Numbered from the stretch's first letter, positions 38,394-48,751 are shown. The stretch: 64,000 bases of DNA from Oscillospiraceae bacterium (GCA_021199355.1 JAJQIF010000009.1:124001-188000); one strand, 5' to 3'. Notes: generated from the sequence alone by a model not told the origin. Made by a program: numbers and translations.

Positions 38394-39521
38394 ATGAGCT
38401 ATAATATGACAAATGTATTGGGCATTATCTTCGCAAATTCCCATGATGAGGCTTTGCCCGAGCTTGCATCAAACCGCACGATGGCATCCGTGCCCTTCGG
38501 TGGAAGATTCCGCCTTATCGACTTCCAGCTTTCGAGCATGGTCAATTCCGGAATGTCGACCGTCGGAATCATCACAAAGTCTAACTATGAGTCGCTTCTT
38601 GACCATATCGGTTCGGCAAGATATTGGGACCTCGCTCGCTCCTACGGCGGTCTTACAATCCTTCCGCCTTACGGAAATATCGACTCCGGCTTGTATGTCG
38701 GAAAGCTTGAAGCCTTAAGAGGCGCTCTCGGCTACATCAAGAAGACCGGCTGTGAGTATGTAATACTCGCCGACGGCAACGTCGTTCTCAATGCCGATTA
38801 CTCGAAGATTATCGAAGAGCATATCGAAACCGGTGCCGACATCACCTGTGTAGCATCCACCGGCAACTATTCCGCTTCCGAAACCGCCGACGCTGTCGCT
38901 TTCGAGACAGATTCGACAGGTAGAGTCAAGGAGACAATCCTTAACGCCGCCAAGGCAGGAAAGTACACCTTGGGTCTTAATATCAACATACTTTCGACGG
39001 CACTCTTGGAGAGCCTCGTTATGGATCTTACGCCGAGAGGAAAGAACGTATTCGACCGTGATGTCCTGCAGGCTAAGGCAGGCAAGCTCAACATCCGTGT
39101 TCACGAATATACCGGCTACTACAGCAGAATTCACGATTTCGAAAGTTACTTCACCGAGAACATGAAGCTCCTCGACCCTGATAATCTCGGCAAGCTCATC
39201 CTGAAGAAGAGACCCATCTATACCAAGGTTCGCGACGACGCACCTTCGAAGTACGGTCTTGACAGCGCTGTCAACAATTCTCTCGTAGCCGACGGATGCG
39301 TTATCGACGGTGTTGTCGAGGATTCAATCCTCTTCAGAGGCGTAAAGGTTGCCAAGGGCGCGGTTGTCAAGAACTGCATCCTCATGCAGGACACCTCAAT
39401 CGGAAAGTCAACCATCATCTCCAACATCATTACCGATAAGGACGTTGTAATCGGCGACGAGTTAAGAATCTCATCCGCCGTCGGAAGTCCTCTCTATATC
39501 GGCAAGAAGCGTGTTCTTTGA
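38394..39521 (+). CDS. glgD: Glucose-1-phosphate adenylyltransferase, GlgD subunit
   Basis: GlgC paralogue MTNVLGIIFANSHDEALPELASNRTMASVPFGGRFRLIDFQLSSMVNSGM. Confidence 0.93.
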   Translation: MSYNMTNVLGIIFANSHDEALPELASNRTMASVPFGGRFRLIDFQLSSMVNSGMSTVGIITKSNYESLLDHIGSARYWDLARSYGGLTILPPYGNIDSGLYVGKLEALRGALGYIKKTGCEYVILADGNVVLNADYSKIIEEHIETGADITCVASTGNYSASETADAVAFETDSTGRVKETILNAAKAGKYTLGLNINILSTALLESLVMDLTPRGKNVFDRDVLQAKAGKLNIRVHEYTGYYSRIHDFESYFTENMKLLDPDNLGKLILKKRPIYTKVRDDAPSKYGLDSAVNNSLVADGCVIDGVVEDSILFRGVKVAKGAVVKNCILMQDTSIGKSTIISNIITDKDVVIGDELRISSAVGSPLYIGKKRVL

Positions 39522-39547
39522 TTAACATCGAAGGGAAGTGTGATTCA

Positions 39548-40969
39548 GTGAAAATTCTATACTGTGCAAGTGAAGCGCTCCCATATGTGGCATCCGGCGG
39601 TCTCGCCGATGTTGCGGGCTCCCTTCCAAAGGCACTTTGCGAAGCAGGACAGGACTGCAGAGTGGTTCTCCCTCTCTACGGCACCATCAAGCAGGAGCTT
39701 CGTGACAGCCTCGAGTATGTGACAAACTTCTTCGTCCCCGTATCGTGGAGAAGCCAGTATTGCGGCGTCTTCAAGGGCGTTTCGGCGGGAGTTACATATT
39801 ATCTTCTTGATAACGAGTACTACTTCAAGCGTGGCACCATTTACGGTCACTATGACGACGCCGAGAGATTCGCATTCTTCGCAAGAGCGATTCTCGAGCT
39901 CATCAAGCATATCGACTTCAAGCCGGATATCCTCAACTGCAACGACTGGCAGACAGCTCTGACCCCTGTTTATTATAACCTCTTCTACAAGGGCGAAGAG
40001 GGGATGGGCAACATCAAGACGGTGTTCACCATCCACAACATCCAGTATCAGGGCAAGTACGGCATGGAGCTCTGCTCCGATCTCCTCGGAATCCCTGATT
40101 ATGCAAGAGGAATCCTCGAGTACGACAACTGCTGTAACTTCATGAAGGGCGCTTTCGAGGTTTCGGACAAGATTACAACCGTTTCCCCGACCTATGCGTG
40201 GGAAATCCTCAACCCCTACTTCTCGCACGGTCTCGATCCCGTTCTCTGGAGCAAGCAGTATAAATTGACCGGCTTCCTGAACGGAATCGACCAGGATGTC
40301 TATAACCCCGAAACCGACCCGGCGCTTGCGGCTAACTACAGCGTAAACGATAAGTCCGGCAAGGCTATCTGCAAGAAGTCGGTTCTTGAGGAATTCGGTC
40401 TTCCCGACGGCAAGGAGCCTGTAATGGGCATCGTCACAAGACTTGTCTCCCACAAGGGCGTCGACCTCATAAAGAGAGTTTTCGAGGATATGGTTCACCT
40501 CGGCTACAAGTTCGTAATCCTCGGCTCGGGCGAGAAGCAGTACGAAGACTTCTTCCGCGAGATGGCATACAGATATCCCGACAGAGTGGGCGTCAAGATC
40601 GGCTTCATCCCGGATGTTGCACACAGAATCTATGCCGGTGCCGATATGTTCCTGATGCCGTCCCAGAGCGAGCCCTGCGGCTTGGCTCAGATGGTGGCAT
40701 TACGCTATGGCACAATCCCGATAGTCCGTGAAACCGGAGGACTGAAGGACTCTATCGTCGACTGTGGCGGTCCCGGCGGCAACGGCTTCACATTCAAGAC
40801 CTACAACGCTCACGACATGCTCGACGCAACGGTTCGTGCACGAGCCTATTACGATCAGAGAATGCAGTGGGGCAAGCTAACTTCTCATGCAATGCGTGAA
40901 GATTTCAGTTGGGCTCGCTCGGCTGAGCTCTACATGGGTCTCTACAGAGAGCTTGTTGGCGACATTTAA
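39548..40969 (+). CDS. glgA: Glycogen synthase
   Basis: KILYCASEALPYVASGGLADVAGSLPKAL; MPSQSEPCGLAQMVALRYGTIPIVRETGGL; GTG start after GAAGGGAAG. Confidence 0.95.
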   Translation: MKILYCASEALPYVASGGLADVAGSLPKALCEAGQDCRVVLPLYGTIKQELRDSLEYVTNFFVPVSWRSQYCGVFKGVSAGVTYYLLDNEYYFKRGTIYGHYDDAERFAFFARAILELIKHIDFKPDILNCNDWQTALTPVYYNLFYKGEEGMGNIKTVFTIHNIQYQGKYGMELCSDLLGIPDYARGILEYDNCCNFMKGAFEVSDKITTVSPTYAWEILNPYFSHGLDPVLWSKQYKLTGFLNGIDQDVYNPETDPALAANYSVNDKSGKAICKKSVLEEFGLPDGKEPVMGIVTRLVSHKGVDLIKRVFEDMVHLGYKFVILGSGEKQYEDFFREMAYRYPDRVGVKIGFIPDVAHRIYAGADMFLMPSQSEPCGLAQMVALRYGTIPIVRETGGLKDSIVDCGGPGGNGFTFKTYNAHDMLDATVRARAYYDQRMQWGKLTSHAMREDFSWARSAELYMGLYRELVGDI

Positions 40970-40983
40970 GCCAAAACAGATAA

Positions 40984-41014
40984 TAAAATCCTCACCAATC
41001 GGTGGGGATTTTGT
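40984..41014 (+). terminator. Terminator after glgA
   Basis: AAAATCCTCACCaatcGGTGGGGATTTTGTTG. Confidence 0.7.
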
Positions 41015-41120
41015 TGCATATGACCACGGCTTTGAAATAACAGTTGCAAACTGTGTGAAAAGGTGATAAAATAGTGTTGAAATCCGCCGAGCCTTGGCGG
41101 GGAAGGGAATATCGAGCAAA

Positions 41121-42479
41121 ATGAAAATTACTGTTGCGGGATGCGGAAAAATCGGAATGGAGATTGTTGCGGCGTTGGCGGCTGAGGGTCATGATGTCGT
41201 TGCGGTCGATATTGATGCAGACGTAATAAACCTTATAACCAACGTCCACGATGTCATGGGCGTTATCGGCAATGCTTCCGACTATGAAACCCTTGTCGAG
41301 GCGAACGTCGAGAAAGCCGACATATTCGTCGCCTGCATGGATTCCGATGAGCAGAACATGCTCGCATGCTTCCTCGCAAAGAAGATGGGCGCCGAGAATA
41401 CCATCGCCCGTATCAGAAACCCCGAATATAACGACAACAGCCTCGGCTTTTTAAGAAAGAATCTTGAGCTTTCGCTTGCTCTTAATCCCGAGCTCCTGAC
41501 GGCTCAGGAAATGTACAATATCCTGAAGTTCCCTTCGGCGGTCAGAATCGAAAGCTTTTCGAAGAGAAATCTCGAAATGATTGAAATAATCATCCCGCAG
41601 GACAGCGAGCTCGACGGAATGAATCTTATAAAGATGCGTGAAAAATATAATGCCAACTTCCTCGTCTGCTGTGTACAGAGAAGCGGAAGCGTCTATATCC
41701 CCGGCGGTGCATTCGAGCTTAAGGCAGGGGATAAAATCGGCATCACGGCATCTCTTCCCGAAATGTCGAAGCTGCTTAAGATGCTCGGCGTCCTCAAGAA
41801 AAAGGCAAAGCACACGATGATTCTTGGCGGAAGCAAAATCGCATTTTATCTTGCCGCACTGATAAACCGAAGTGGCGGTTATGCCAAGATTATAGATAAA
41901 AACAAGGCTCGTTGCGAAGAGCTCGCCGGAATTCTTCCGAACACGTCAATCATCTACGGCGACGGCATGCAACAGGAGCTCCTCCTTGAGGAGGGAATCG
42001 AAAGCTCCGATGCTTTCGTCTCGCTCACAGGCTTTGACGAAGAAAATATCCTGACGGCAATTTTCGCCTCGATGCAGAATGTTCCGAAGGTTATTGCCAA
42101 GGTCAACCGCGATGAGCTTGTCGAGATGGCGACCAAGATAGGCGTCGAGTGCGTAGTTTCACCGAAGGACATAACCTCATCCGTAGTTGTAAAATACGCC
42201 AGAGCCCTCGAGAACAGCGTCGGCTCATCCGTTGAGACGCTCTATAAGCTGATGGATGGCAAGGTCGAAGCGCTCGAGTTTTTGGTGAATTCCGAATCCA
42301 AGCTCACCGGAATCCCGCTTAAGAGCCTCGAGCTCAAGAAGGGAATCCTTGTTGCCGGTATCATGCGTGGCAGAAAGACGATAATCCCGTCCGGCAACGA
42401 CGTGATATCCGTCGGTGACAGGGTAGTGGTCATCTCCGGCAATCTCGGCTTGAGTGACTTGGTGGATATTTTAGCATAA
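41121..42479 (+). CDS. trkA: Trk potassium uptake system regulatory protein TrkA
   Basis: MKITVAGCGKIGMEIVAALAAEGHDVVAVDIDADVI; second RCK domain ILGGSKIAFYLAALI. Confidence 0.92.
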   Translation: MKITVAGCGKIGMEIVAALAAEGHDVVAVDIDADVINLITNVHDVMGVIGNASDYETLVEANVEKADIFVACMDSDEQNMLACFLAKKMGAENTIARIRNPEYNDNSLGFLRKNLELSLALNPELLTAQEMYNILKFPSAVRIESFSKRNLEMIEIIIPQDSELDGMNLIKMREKYNANFLVCCVQRSGSVYIPGGAFELKAGDKIGITASLPEMSKLLKMLGVLKKKAKHTMILGGSKIAFYLAALINRSGGYAKIIDKNKARCEELAGILPNTSIIYGDGMQQELLLEEGIESSDAFVSLTGFDEENILTAIFASMQNVPKVIAKVNRDELVEMATKIGVECVVSPKDITSSVVVKYARALENSVGSSVETLYKLMDGKVEALEFLVNSESKLTGIPLKSLELKKGILVAGIMRGRKTIIPSGNDVISVGDRVVVISGNLGLSDLVDILA

Positions 42480-42500
42480 GTTTTGACTGAACGTAAATAG

Positions 42501-42563
42501 CCTTCCCTGAAAGGGGAGGGGGACCGCCGGCGAAGCCGGTGGTGGAGGGGTTTCCCGGGAAGG
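42501..42563 (+). repeat. Structured intergenic repeat between trkA and trkH
   Basis: CCTTCCCtgaaaggggagggggaccgccggcgaagccggtggtggaggggtttcccGGGAAGG. Confidence 0.75.
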
Positions 42564-42571
42564 CAACTTAT

Positions 42572-44023
42572 ATGAATCGCAGAATGGTTTTCTATGTAGC
42601 GGGACAGATGGTTTTGGTGGAAGCAGTTTTAATGCTTCTGCCTCTTATTGTTTCCGCAATCTATATGGAAACATGCGCTTTCGCATTTATAGCGTCAATA
42701 CTCATAGCTCTCGTCCTCGGCGAAGCTATGGTTCTTATATTCAAGCCGTCGAATAAAGTCATCTACTCAAAAGAAGGATTCATAATAACGGCACTTTCCT
42801 GGGTGTTGCTTTCATTGGTTGGCTGTCTTCCGTTCGTAATCAGCCGGGAAATCCCGAATTTCGTCGACGCTTTCTTTGAAACGGTCAGCGGCTTCACGAC
42901 GACCGGTGCATCAATTCTCACGAGCTACGACGGCATGAGCCACGGTATCATGTTCTGGCGAAGCTTCACTCACTGGGTCGGCGGTATGGGAGTTCTGGTC
43001 CTGGTAATGGCGGTATCGCCGACCTCGACAGACCGCTCCATGCACATTCTCCGTGCCGAAATGCCCGGACCGATTGTCGGAAAGCTCGTCCCCCGTGTCC
43101 GTCAGACGGCAAAGATTTTGTATCTTATATATGTCGGGCTCACGGTTCTTGAAATAGGCTTCCTCAGCCTCGGGGGCTTAAGCCTCTATGAAAGCTGTAT
43201 CTATGCCTTCGGCAGTGCCGGTACCGGCGGCTTCGGCATCATGTCCGACAGCCTTGCAAGCTATAGCCCGTATATTCAGTGGGTAATAACTATTTTCCTC
43301 GTTCTTTTCGCAACGAACTTCAATGTCTATTTCCTCTTGCTTATGCGCAAGTTCAAGGCGGCATTCAAGTCGGAGGAGCTCTGGACATATTTCGGCATAA
43401 TCATAGTTGCGATTACAGTGGTTTCCATCTCCATATATCCCTTGTATGACGGCTTGGGCGAGACCATAAGAACAGCGGCGTTTCAGGTAATGTCGATTCT
43501 TTCGACAACCGGCTTTGCGACGGCTGATTTCAATCTTTGGTCGCCCGTGGCGAAGGCTGTGCTTCTGGTTCTCATGCTTATAGGCGGCTGTGCAGGCTCC
43601 ACTGCCGGCGGACTCAAGATTTCCCGTGTCGTAACCCTCTTCAAATCCGTCAAGCGTGAGCTCTACAGGATGATTCACCCGCACTCGGTCGGAGCCGTAA
43701 AATTGGACGGCAAAACCCTCGATGACGGCACCATCAAGGGCATCGGCACCTACTTCTCACTGTATGTCTTCATCATGATAGCGGCGTTCTTGGCGATTTC
43801 GTTTGAACCCTTGAGCTTTGAGGCAAAAGCGTCCTCTGTCATTGCCTGCTTCAACAATATCGGTCCCGGCTTCGCAGAAGTCGGACCTATGGGTAGCTAC
43901 GCCGACTACTCAGCTTTCTCGAAAATCGTTTTATCTATAACCATGCTTTTAGGCAGACTTGAAATATATCCTCTTCTCTTCATCCTGATGCCTTCGCTCT
44001 GGAAGAGAAAGAGCAACGCATAA
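42572..44023 (+). CDS. trkH: TrkH family potassium uptake membrane protein
   Basis: ETVSGFTTTGASILTSYDGMSHGIMFWRSFTHWVGGMGVLVL; GGCAGSTAGGLKISR; start 42572. Confidence 0.92.
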   Translation: MNRRMVFYVAGQMVLVEAVLMLLPLIVSAIYMETCAFAFIASILIALVLGEAMVLIFKPSNKVIYSKEGFIITALSWVLLSLVGCLPFVISREIPNFVDAFFETVSGFTTTGASILTSYDGMSHGIMFWRSFTHWVGGMGVLVLVMAVSPTSTDRSMHILRAEMPGPIVGKLVPRVRQTAKILYLIYVGLTVLEIGFLSLGGLSLYESCIYAFGSAGTGGFGIMSDSLASYSPYIQWVITIFLVLFATNFNVYFLLLMRKFKAAFKSEELWTYFGIIIVAITVVSISIYPLYDGLGETIRTAAFQVMSILSTTGFATADFNLWSPVAKAVLLVLMLIGGCAGSTAGGLKISRVVTLFKSVKRELYRMIHPHSVGAVKLDGKTLDDGTIKGIGTYFSLYVFIMIAAFLAISFEPLSFEAKASSVIACFNNIGPGFAEVGPMGSYADYSAFSKIVLSITMLLGRLEIYPLLFILMPSLWKRKSNA

Positions 44024-44042
44024 TAAACCACCCGGAGACAAT

Positions 44043-44897
44043 ATGACCAGAGATCTTTCAAACCCAACCGTAATAAAAGAAATCCTCAGCCGCCACGGCT
44101 TCACCTTCTCGAAAAAATTAGGGCAGAACTTTCTTATCGATCCGACCGTCTGCCCCAGAATCGCCGAGGCGGGGAATGCCCGTGAAGGATATGGCATAAT
44201 CGAAATCGGTGCCGGAATGGGCGTCCTGACGGTTGAGCTATCGAAGCGTGCCGACAAAGTCGTCGCCATCGAAGTCGACCACCGGCTTATCGAAGTTCTG
44301 CATGAAACCCTTGCGGATTGCCATAATGTAAAAGTAATCGAAGCCGATGTTTTGAAGCTTGATTTAAACAAGCTCATCGAAGAAGAATTTGCGGGACTCA
44401 AAATTGCTGTCTGTTCGAACCTGCCGTACTATATCACCTCGCCGATTCTGATGAAGCTTTTTGAGTCTAGGCTTCCCATCGAATCAATAACCGCTCTCGT
44501 CCAGAAAGAGGCGGGCGTCCGTCTCTGTGCGCCTGTCGGAACCCGTGAAGCCGGAGCTGTGACGGTCGCGGCAAGCTACTATTCCGAGGGCAAGGTTCTC
44601 TTTAACGTTTCAAGAGGCTGTTTCATGCCGAGCCCGAACGTCGACAGCTGTGTTGTCAGATTCGACATGCGAAAGACCCTTCCGGAAGTAAAGAGCGAAG
44701 ATTTCTTATTCAAAATGGTCAGAGGCATGTTCACCCAGAGAAGAAAAACCACACTCAACGCCATCTGTGGCTCTCTCGGGATGGATAAGGTAATAGTCAC
44801 AAATGCCATGAACGAGGCGGGGATAGCCCTCAATTCAAGACCCGAACAGCTCAGCATGGACGAGCTGATAGCTCTTGCAGACAAACTCTACAGATAA
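44043..44897 (+). CDS. rsmA: 16S rRNA (adenine1518-N6/adenine1519-N6)-dimethyltransferase
   Basis: FTFSKKLGQNFLIDPTVCPRI; EIGAGMGVLTVELSKRADKVVAIEVD; NLPYYITSPI. Confidence 0.95.
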   Translation: MTRDLSNPTVIKEILSRHGFTFSKKLGQNFLIDPTVCPRIAEAGNAREGYGIIEIGAGMGVLTVELSKRADKVVAIEVDHRLIEVLHETLADCHNVKVIEADVLKLDLNKLIEEEFAGLKIAVCSNLPYYITSPILMKLFESRLPIESITALVQKEAGVRLCAPVGTREAGAVTVAASYYSEGKVLFNVSRGCFMPSPNVDSCVVRFDMRKTLPEVKSEDFLFKMVRGMFTQRRKTTLNAICGSLGMDKVIVTNAMNEAGIALNSRPEQLSMDELIALADKLYR

Positions 44898-44902
44898 AAA
44901 AA

Positions 44903-44932
44903 CAGCCGACCGATAAGGTCGACTGAATTTTA
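44903..44932. terminator. Terminator between rsmA and rpmB
   Basis: CAGCCGACC-gataa-GGTCGACTG AATTTTATTT. Confidence 0.65.
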
Positions 44933-44958
44933 TTTGTGTGGTTACGATTCTGAGTCTA

Positions 44959-45144
44959 TCACGCACGGGTTACTTTTCCGGATCTTAAGCACCTCGAGCA
45001 GACATACATATGGCAGGGAGTACCGTTCTTGATAGCCTTTACTCTCATGATGTTCGGCTTCCAAGTTCTGTTGGTGCTTCTCATAGAGTGAGATACCTTA
45101 TTTCCGAAAGTAACACCCTTACCGCAAATTTCACACTTTGCCAT
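44959..45144 (-). CDS. rpmB: 50S ribosomal protein L28 (Cys-containing form)
   Basis: MAKCEICGKGVTFGNKVSHSMRSTNRTWKPNIMRV...CSRCLRSGKVTRA. Confidence 0.96.
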   Translation of the reverse strand: MAKCEICGKGVTFGNKVSHSMRSTNRTWKPNIMRVKAIKNGTPCHMYVCSRCLRSGKVTRA

Positions 45145-45456
45145 TGGGCTGCACCTCCTTCTTCAAGCTTCTGAGAGAGCCACAAGACGTGCCGACTCAA
45201 TCAGCGTAGTTATAGTCATAATTCAACGTCATCTATCATATCAAATTTCCGCGACAAATGCAAGTGTTTTTTGAAATATTTTTTTCGTAGCCGCAAAAAC
45301 CGCCTGATTTGTTGCCCGAATGTGTCAAAACTCTTAAATTTTCACGTCGAAAGCATTAATGTGGGCAAAGATTACTTGAAATTTTCACATAAATGGTGTA
45401 TGATTAGACTGCGTGAATTTTGACGACCGCAAAATAACGAAAAGGAGCCAGATCAG

Positions 45457-46155
45457 GTGTCGATACTCTCTTACCTTAACGACCCTCAGCAGCTTATAAT
45501 TCTTGTCGGAATCAGACTGCTTATCATATTTACAATTCTCCCTGTCCACGAATATGCTCATGCCTATGCCGCCCACAAGATGGGCGACGAAACCGCATAT
45601 ATGAACGGCAGAATGACGCTGAACCCGTTGTCGCATCTCGATATTTTCGGAGCCATCTTTCTTCTGCTTTTTGGCTTCGGTTGGGCAAAGCCGGTTCCCG
45701 TCAATCCGAGAAACTTCCGTGATTACAAAAAGGGAACCGCTATAACAGCCGCCGCAGGACCCCTTTCGAATCTTCTCTGCGCCGCAATAGGAATGTTCTT
45801 CTTAAGAATCATAAATTACATTCCCGTTTGCATTGCAATTACCGAGACGACCTATAATATTCTTTATTACGTCTTCCTTGCGGTTTACTATTTCGTAACT
45901 GTGAATCTTTCGCTCGCGATATTCAACCTGATTCCTATCCCGCCTCTTGACGGTTCCCGGATTCTGAGTGCATACGCTCCCTATAAAGTCAATGCGTGGC
46001 TTGCAAGATATCAGAGATATATCTACATCGGCTTTTTGATTTTGCTCTTCCTGGGAGTTCTTTCAACACCGATGAACTGGCTCATAAACATCTTCTATAA
46101 GGGACTTTACTACCTCTTCTTCTGGGTAGAACTGATTATGAAAGCGATATTTTAA
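45457..46155 (+). CDS. Site-2 protease (M50) family protein
   Basis: LPVHEYAHAYAAHKMGD; FNLIPIPPLDGSRIL; GTG start. Confidence 0.9.
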   Translation: MSILSYLNDPQQLIILVGIRLLIIFTILPVHEYAHAYAAHKMGDETAYMNGRMTLNPLSHLDIFGAIFLLLFGFGWAKPVPVNPRNFRDYKKGTAITAAAGPLSNLLCAAIGMFFLRIINYIPVCIAITETTYNILYYVFLAVYYFVTVNLSLAIFNLIPIPPLDGSRILSAYAPYKVNAWLARYQRYIYIGFLILLFLGVLSTPMNWLINIFYKGLYYLFFWVELIMKAIF

Positions 46156-46158
46156 CAT

Positions 46159-46896
46159 ATGGGAACGGCTGTAGCAGGCAAAAGCGACGTTGTATACAGG
46201 CTCGAGGGCTTTGAGGGACCGCTTGATTTACTTCTCTTCCTCATTTCAAAGCACAAGCTGAGCATCGCCGATATCGAGATTTCGGCACTCCTTGACCAAT
46301 ATCTTGACTATATCGACGGTATCGAAGACTATGATTTTGAATATGCCGGAGATTTCCTCGAGATGGCGGCAAGGCTCATCTTAATAAAAACTCTCTATCT
46401 GCTCCCGAAGCACGAAGAGGCGATTGAGCTCAAACAGGAACTTGAGGGCAAGCTGACCCAGTATTCCGTCTGCAAACAGGCGGCGGAGAAGCTGTCACTC
46501 CTATATGTCGGCGACAAGGTCTTCGCAAGCAATCCGACGCTCCCCGAGCTCCCGAAAACCTATGTCGGTCACTGCGACCCTCAGGCACTTCTGGATGCCT
46601 ACATCGGCATCTTCGACAAGAAGATGCGTGAGCGACCGGTTGAAGCGTCCGTCTTCAAGCCGCTTGTCTCACATCGTGTCGTGTCCGTCTCGACAGGAAT
46701 AGTTTCCGTCCTGAAGAGGCTCTACAAGTCCGGAACCTGCCCGGTGTCGGTTCTGCTCGACGGAATCGACGGGAAATCGGAAAAGATAGCGGCTTTCTTG
46801 GCGGTTCTGGAGCTCGCCAAGTCGGGCAGAGTGAGCCTTAATGACGACAACACCGAGATAACTCTCAACAGGAGGAAGCATGAAAGTGGAATATAA
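46159..46896 (+). CDS. scpA: Segregation and condensation protein A
   Basis: YRLEGFEGPLDLLLFLISKHKLSIADIEISALLDQYLDYI. Confidence 0.93.
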   Translation: MGTAVAGKSDVVYRLEGFEGPLDLLLFLISKHKLSIADIEISALLDQYLDYIDGIEDYDFEYAGDFLEMAARLILIKTLYLLPKHEEAIELKQELEGKLTQYSVCKQAAEKLSLLYVGDKVFASNPTLPELPKTYVGHCDPQALLDAYIGIFDKKMRERPVEASVFKPLVSHRVVSVSTGIVSVLKRLYKSGTCPVSVLLDGIDGKSEKIAAFLAVLELAKSGRVSLNDDNTEITLNRRKHESGI

Positions 46897-47443
46897 TGAA
46901 AAGCTCTCGGCGCTCGAAGCGATATTATTCGCCTTGGGCGAGCCGGTGGAGGACGAAAAGCTTGCTTTGTCCGCAGGAATAGAGCAGAGCGAGCTCGACA
47001 GCTTCATAAATCTTCTGAACGACAGATATTCCGAGTCGGGCTCGTCTCTTGAAGTGATAAAGTTAGATTCTTCAAGGCAACTCGTGACGAAGAAAGAATT
47101 TGCGCCCTACATCTCTGCGGCTGTCCGCTCGAAGAGAAGCTCGGCACTCTCTCAGGCGGCTCTCGAGGTTCTGACTATTGTCGCCTATAACCAGCCTGTC
47201 ACCCGAAGCTTTATCGACGATGTAAGAGGAGTAGACAGCTCGGGAGTTGTCAATAATCTTTTAGAGAAAGAGCTTATCGCTGAAGCGGGACGTCTCGACA
47301 TTCCCGGAAAGCCGGTTCTTTTCAAGACGACAGAGAACTTCCTTCGATGCTTCGGAATCTCAAACCTGGGCGAGCTTCCGCCTTTGCCGTCGGATGAAGG
47401 GCAGATAAGCATAGATGAAATCGAGAACGAGCAAGCAGAATAA
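46880..47443 (+). CDS. scpB: Segregation and condensation protein B
   Basis: ALEAILFALGEPV; LSQAALEVLTIVAYNQPVTRSFIDDVRGVDSSGVVNNLLEKELI. Confidence 0.93.
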   Translation: MKVEYNEKLSALEAILFALGEPVEDEKLALSAGIEQSELDSFINLLNDRYSESGSSLEVIKLDSSRQLVTKKEFAPYISAAVRSKRSSALSQAALEVLTIVAYNQPVTRSFIDDVRGVDSSGVVNNLLEKELIAEAGRLDIPGKPVLFKTTENFLRCFGISNLGELPPLPSDEGQISIDEIENEQAE

Positions 47444-47463
47444 TCGACTGGAGGCGAAGCACT

Positions 47464-48252
47464 ATAGTAATATTTCTTACGATATTGAAAATCATAGGCA
47501 TAGTGCTTCTCGCTCTGCTTTTACTGATTTTCATATTAACACTGTTTTCGGTCAAGGTTTACGTCAGCTTCGACAAAAAAAGCGTCAGGCTCTCGGTCAA
47601 GTATCTTTGGTTGAAGGTTTATAGCCTTGACACCTCCGAGAAGAAAGAGGACAAGCCGAAAGACGAGCCCAAGTCTTCTGATGAGAAGCCTGAGCCCGAA
47701 CCCGAGCCTGAAAAGCCCGAAATCGTAATAAGCGAGATTTCTGAAGTCACGGAGGAGCCAAAGCCTGAATCCGAACCCGAACCGGAGAAACCTGCGGAGA
47801 AGCAGGAAGAGCCCGAAGAGGATAAGAAATCGGGCAGTTCTCTTCTTGACAAGTGGAATGTGATAAAAGTTTATCTTCCGAAGGTCAAAACGGCACTCAA
47901 GAAGCTTCTCAAGCTCATCAAAATCAATGATCTGGAGCTTCACCTGACTGTCGGCGGCGAGGATGCCGCTACAGCCGGAACGAATTTCGGCAAAATAAAC
48001 GCTGTTTTCTATAATGCGCTTGCGCTGATATGCTGTCTTTTCAGTGTGAAAATCAAGAAAACCGAAATCAAATGCGATTATGAAAATAAAACCTTCGATG
48101 CAGAGGGAAGCCTTTTAATCAAGGCAAGGGTCCTGTCTATATTGGCGTTAGCCGTGTATATACTTATAAACTATCTTAAAGTAAAATCAGCTCTCGATAA
48201 GCTCCCGAAAGCCGAGCCCGAGAGTAATTCCGAGAAAGAAGGATTAACATGA
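47464..48252 (+). CDS. DUF2953-type membrane protein; start codon uncertain
   Basis: GIVLLALLLLIFILTLFSVKVYVSFDKK...ELHLTVGGEDAATAGTNFGKINAVFY; track start TTG 47485 lacks a spaced RBS, GGAGG 47450-47454 points to about 47464. Confidence 0.7.
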   Translation: MVIFLTILKIIGIVLLALLLLIFILTLFSVKVYVSFDKKSVRLSVKYLWLKVYSLDTSEKKEDKPKDEPKSSDEKPEPEPEPEKPEIVISEISEVTEEPKPESEPEPEKPAEKQEEPEEDKKSGSSLLDKWNVIKVYLPKVKTALKKLLKLIKINDLELHLTVGGEDAATAGTNFGKINAVFYNALALICCLFSVKIKKTEIKCDYENKTFDAEGSLLIKARVLSILALAVYILINYLKVKSALDKLPKAEPESNSEKEGLT

Positions 48253-48677
48253 ACGAAAAAAAAAGCAATCTTGAAGGTCTCGTCCAGACCGCAATCGAGA
48301 AAATCAAGGAGGTCGTCGACGTCGACACCGTTGTCGGAAGCCCGATAACCGTCCCGAACGGAACCACGATTATCCCCGTTTCCAAGGTTTCGGTCGGCTT
48401 CGGCTCCGGCGGTTCCGATATTCCCGCCAAGAGCGAAAAGGACCTCTTCGGTGGCGGAATGGGCGGCGGAGTAACCGTTACGCCTCTTGCATTCATCACA
48501 ATCGCTCCCGACGGCTCGACAAAGCTCTTACAGCTCACCGTCAACGCTCCCAAGGAGAATGCGGCACTTGCCACAATCCCCGACGTTATCGACAAGGTCG
48601 TCAGCTTCCTTGACAAGAACAAGAAGGTGGAAGTTGTATGCAACGACTCTGACGAAGACGAAGAAACGGGCGAATAA
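48249..48677 (+). CDS. ytfJ: GerW/YtfJ family sporulation protein
   Basis: VDTVVGSPITVPNGTTIIPVSKVSVGFGSGGSDI...GGGMGGGVTVTPLAFI. Confidence 0.92.
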   Translation: MNEKKSNLEGLVQTAIEKIKEVVDVDTVVGSPITVPNGTTIIPVSKVSVGFGSGGSDIPAKSEKDLFGGGMGGGVTVTPLAFITIAPDGSTKLLQLTVNAPKENAALATIPDVIDKVVSFLDKNKKVEVVCNDSDEDEETGE

Positions 48678-48751
48678 TTTTTGATGTATGTCCACAAACT
48701 AATCGTATCAAACAGTTGCTTTCGCAACCGGAAAGGAATACGAAAAAGTTT

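Noticed and set aside
39557-40624. 355-aa minus-strand ORF inside glgA
   Set aside because: Antisense shadow of a confident glycogen synthase gene; no RBS or domain support.
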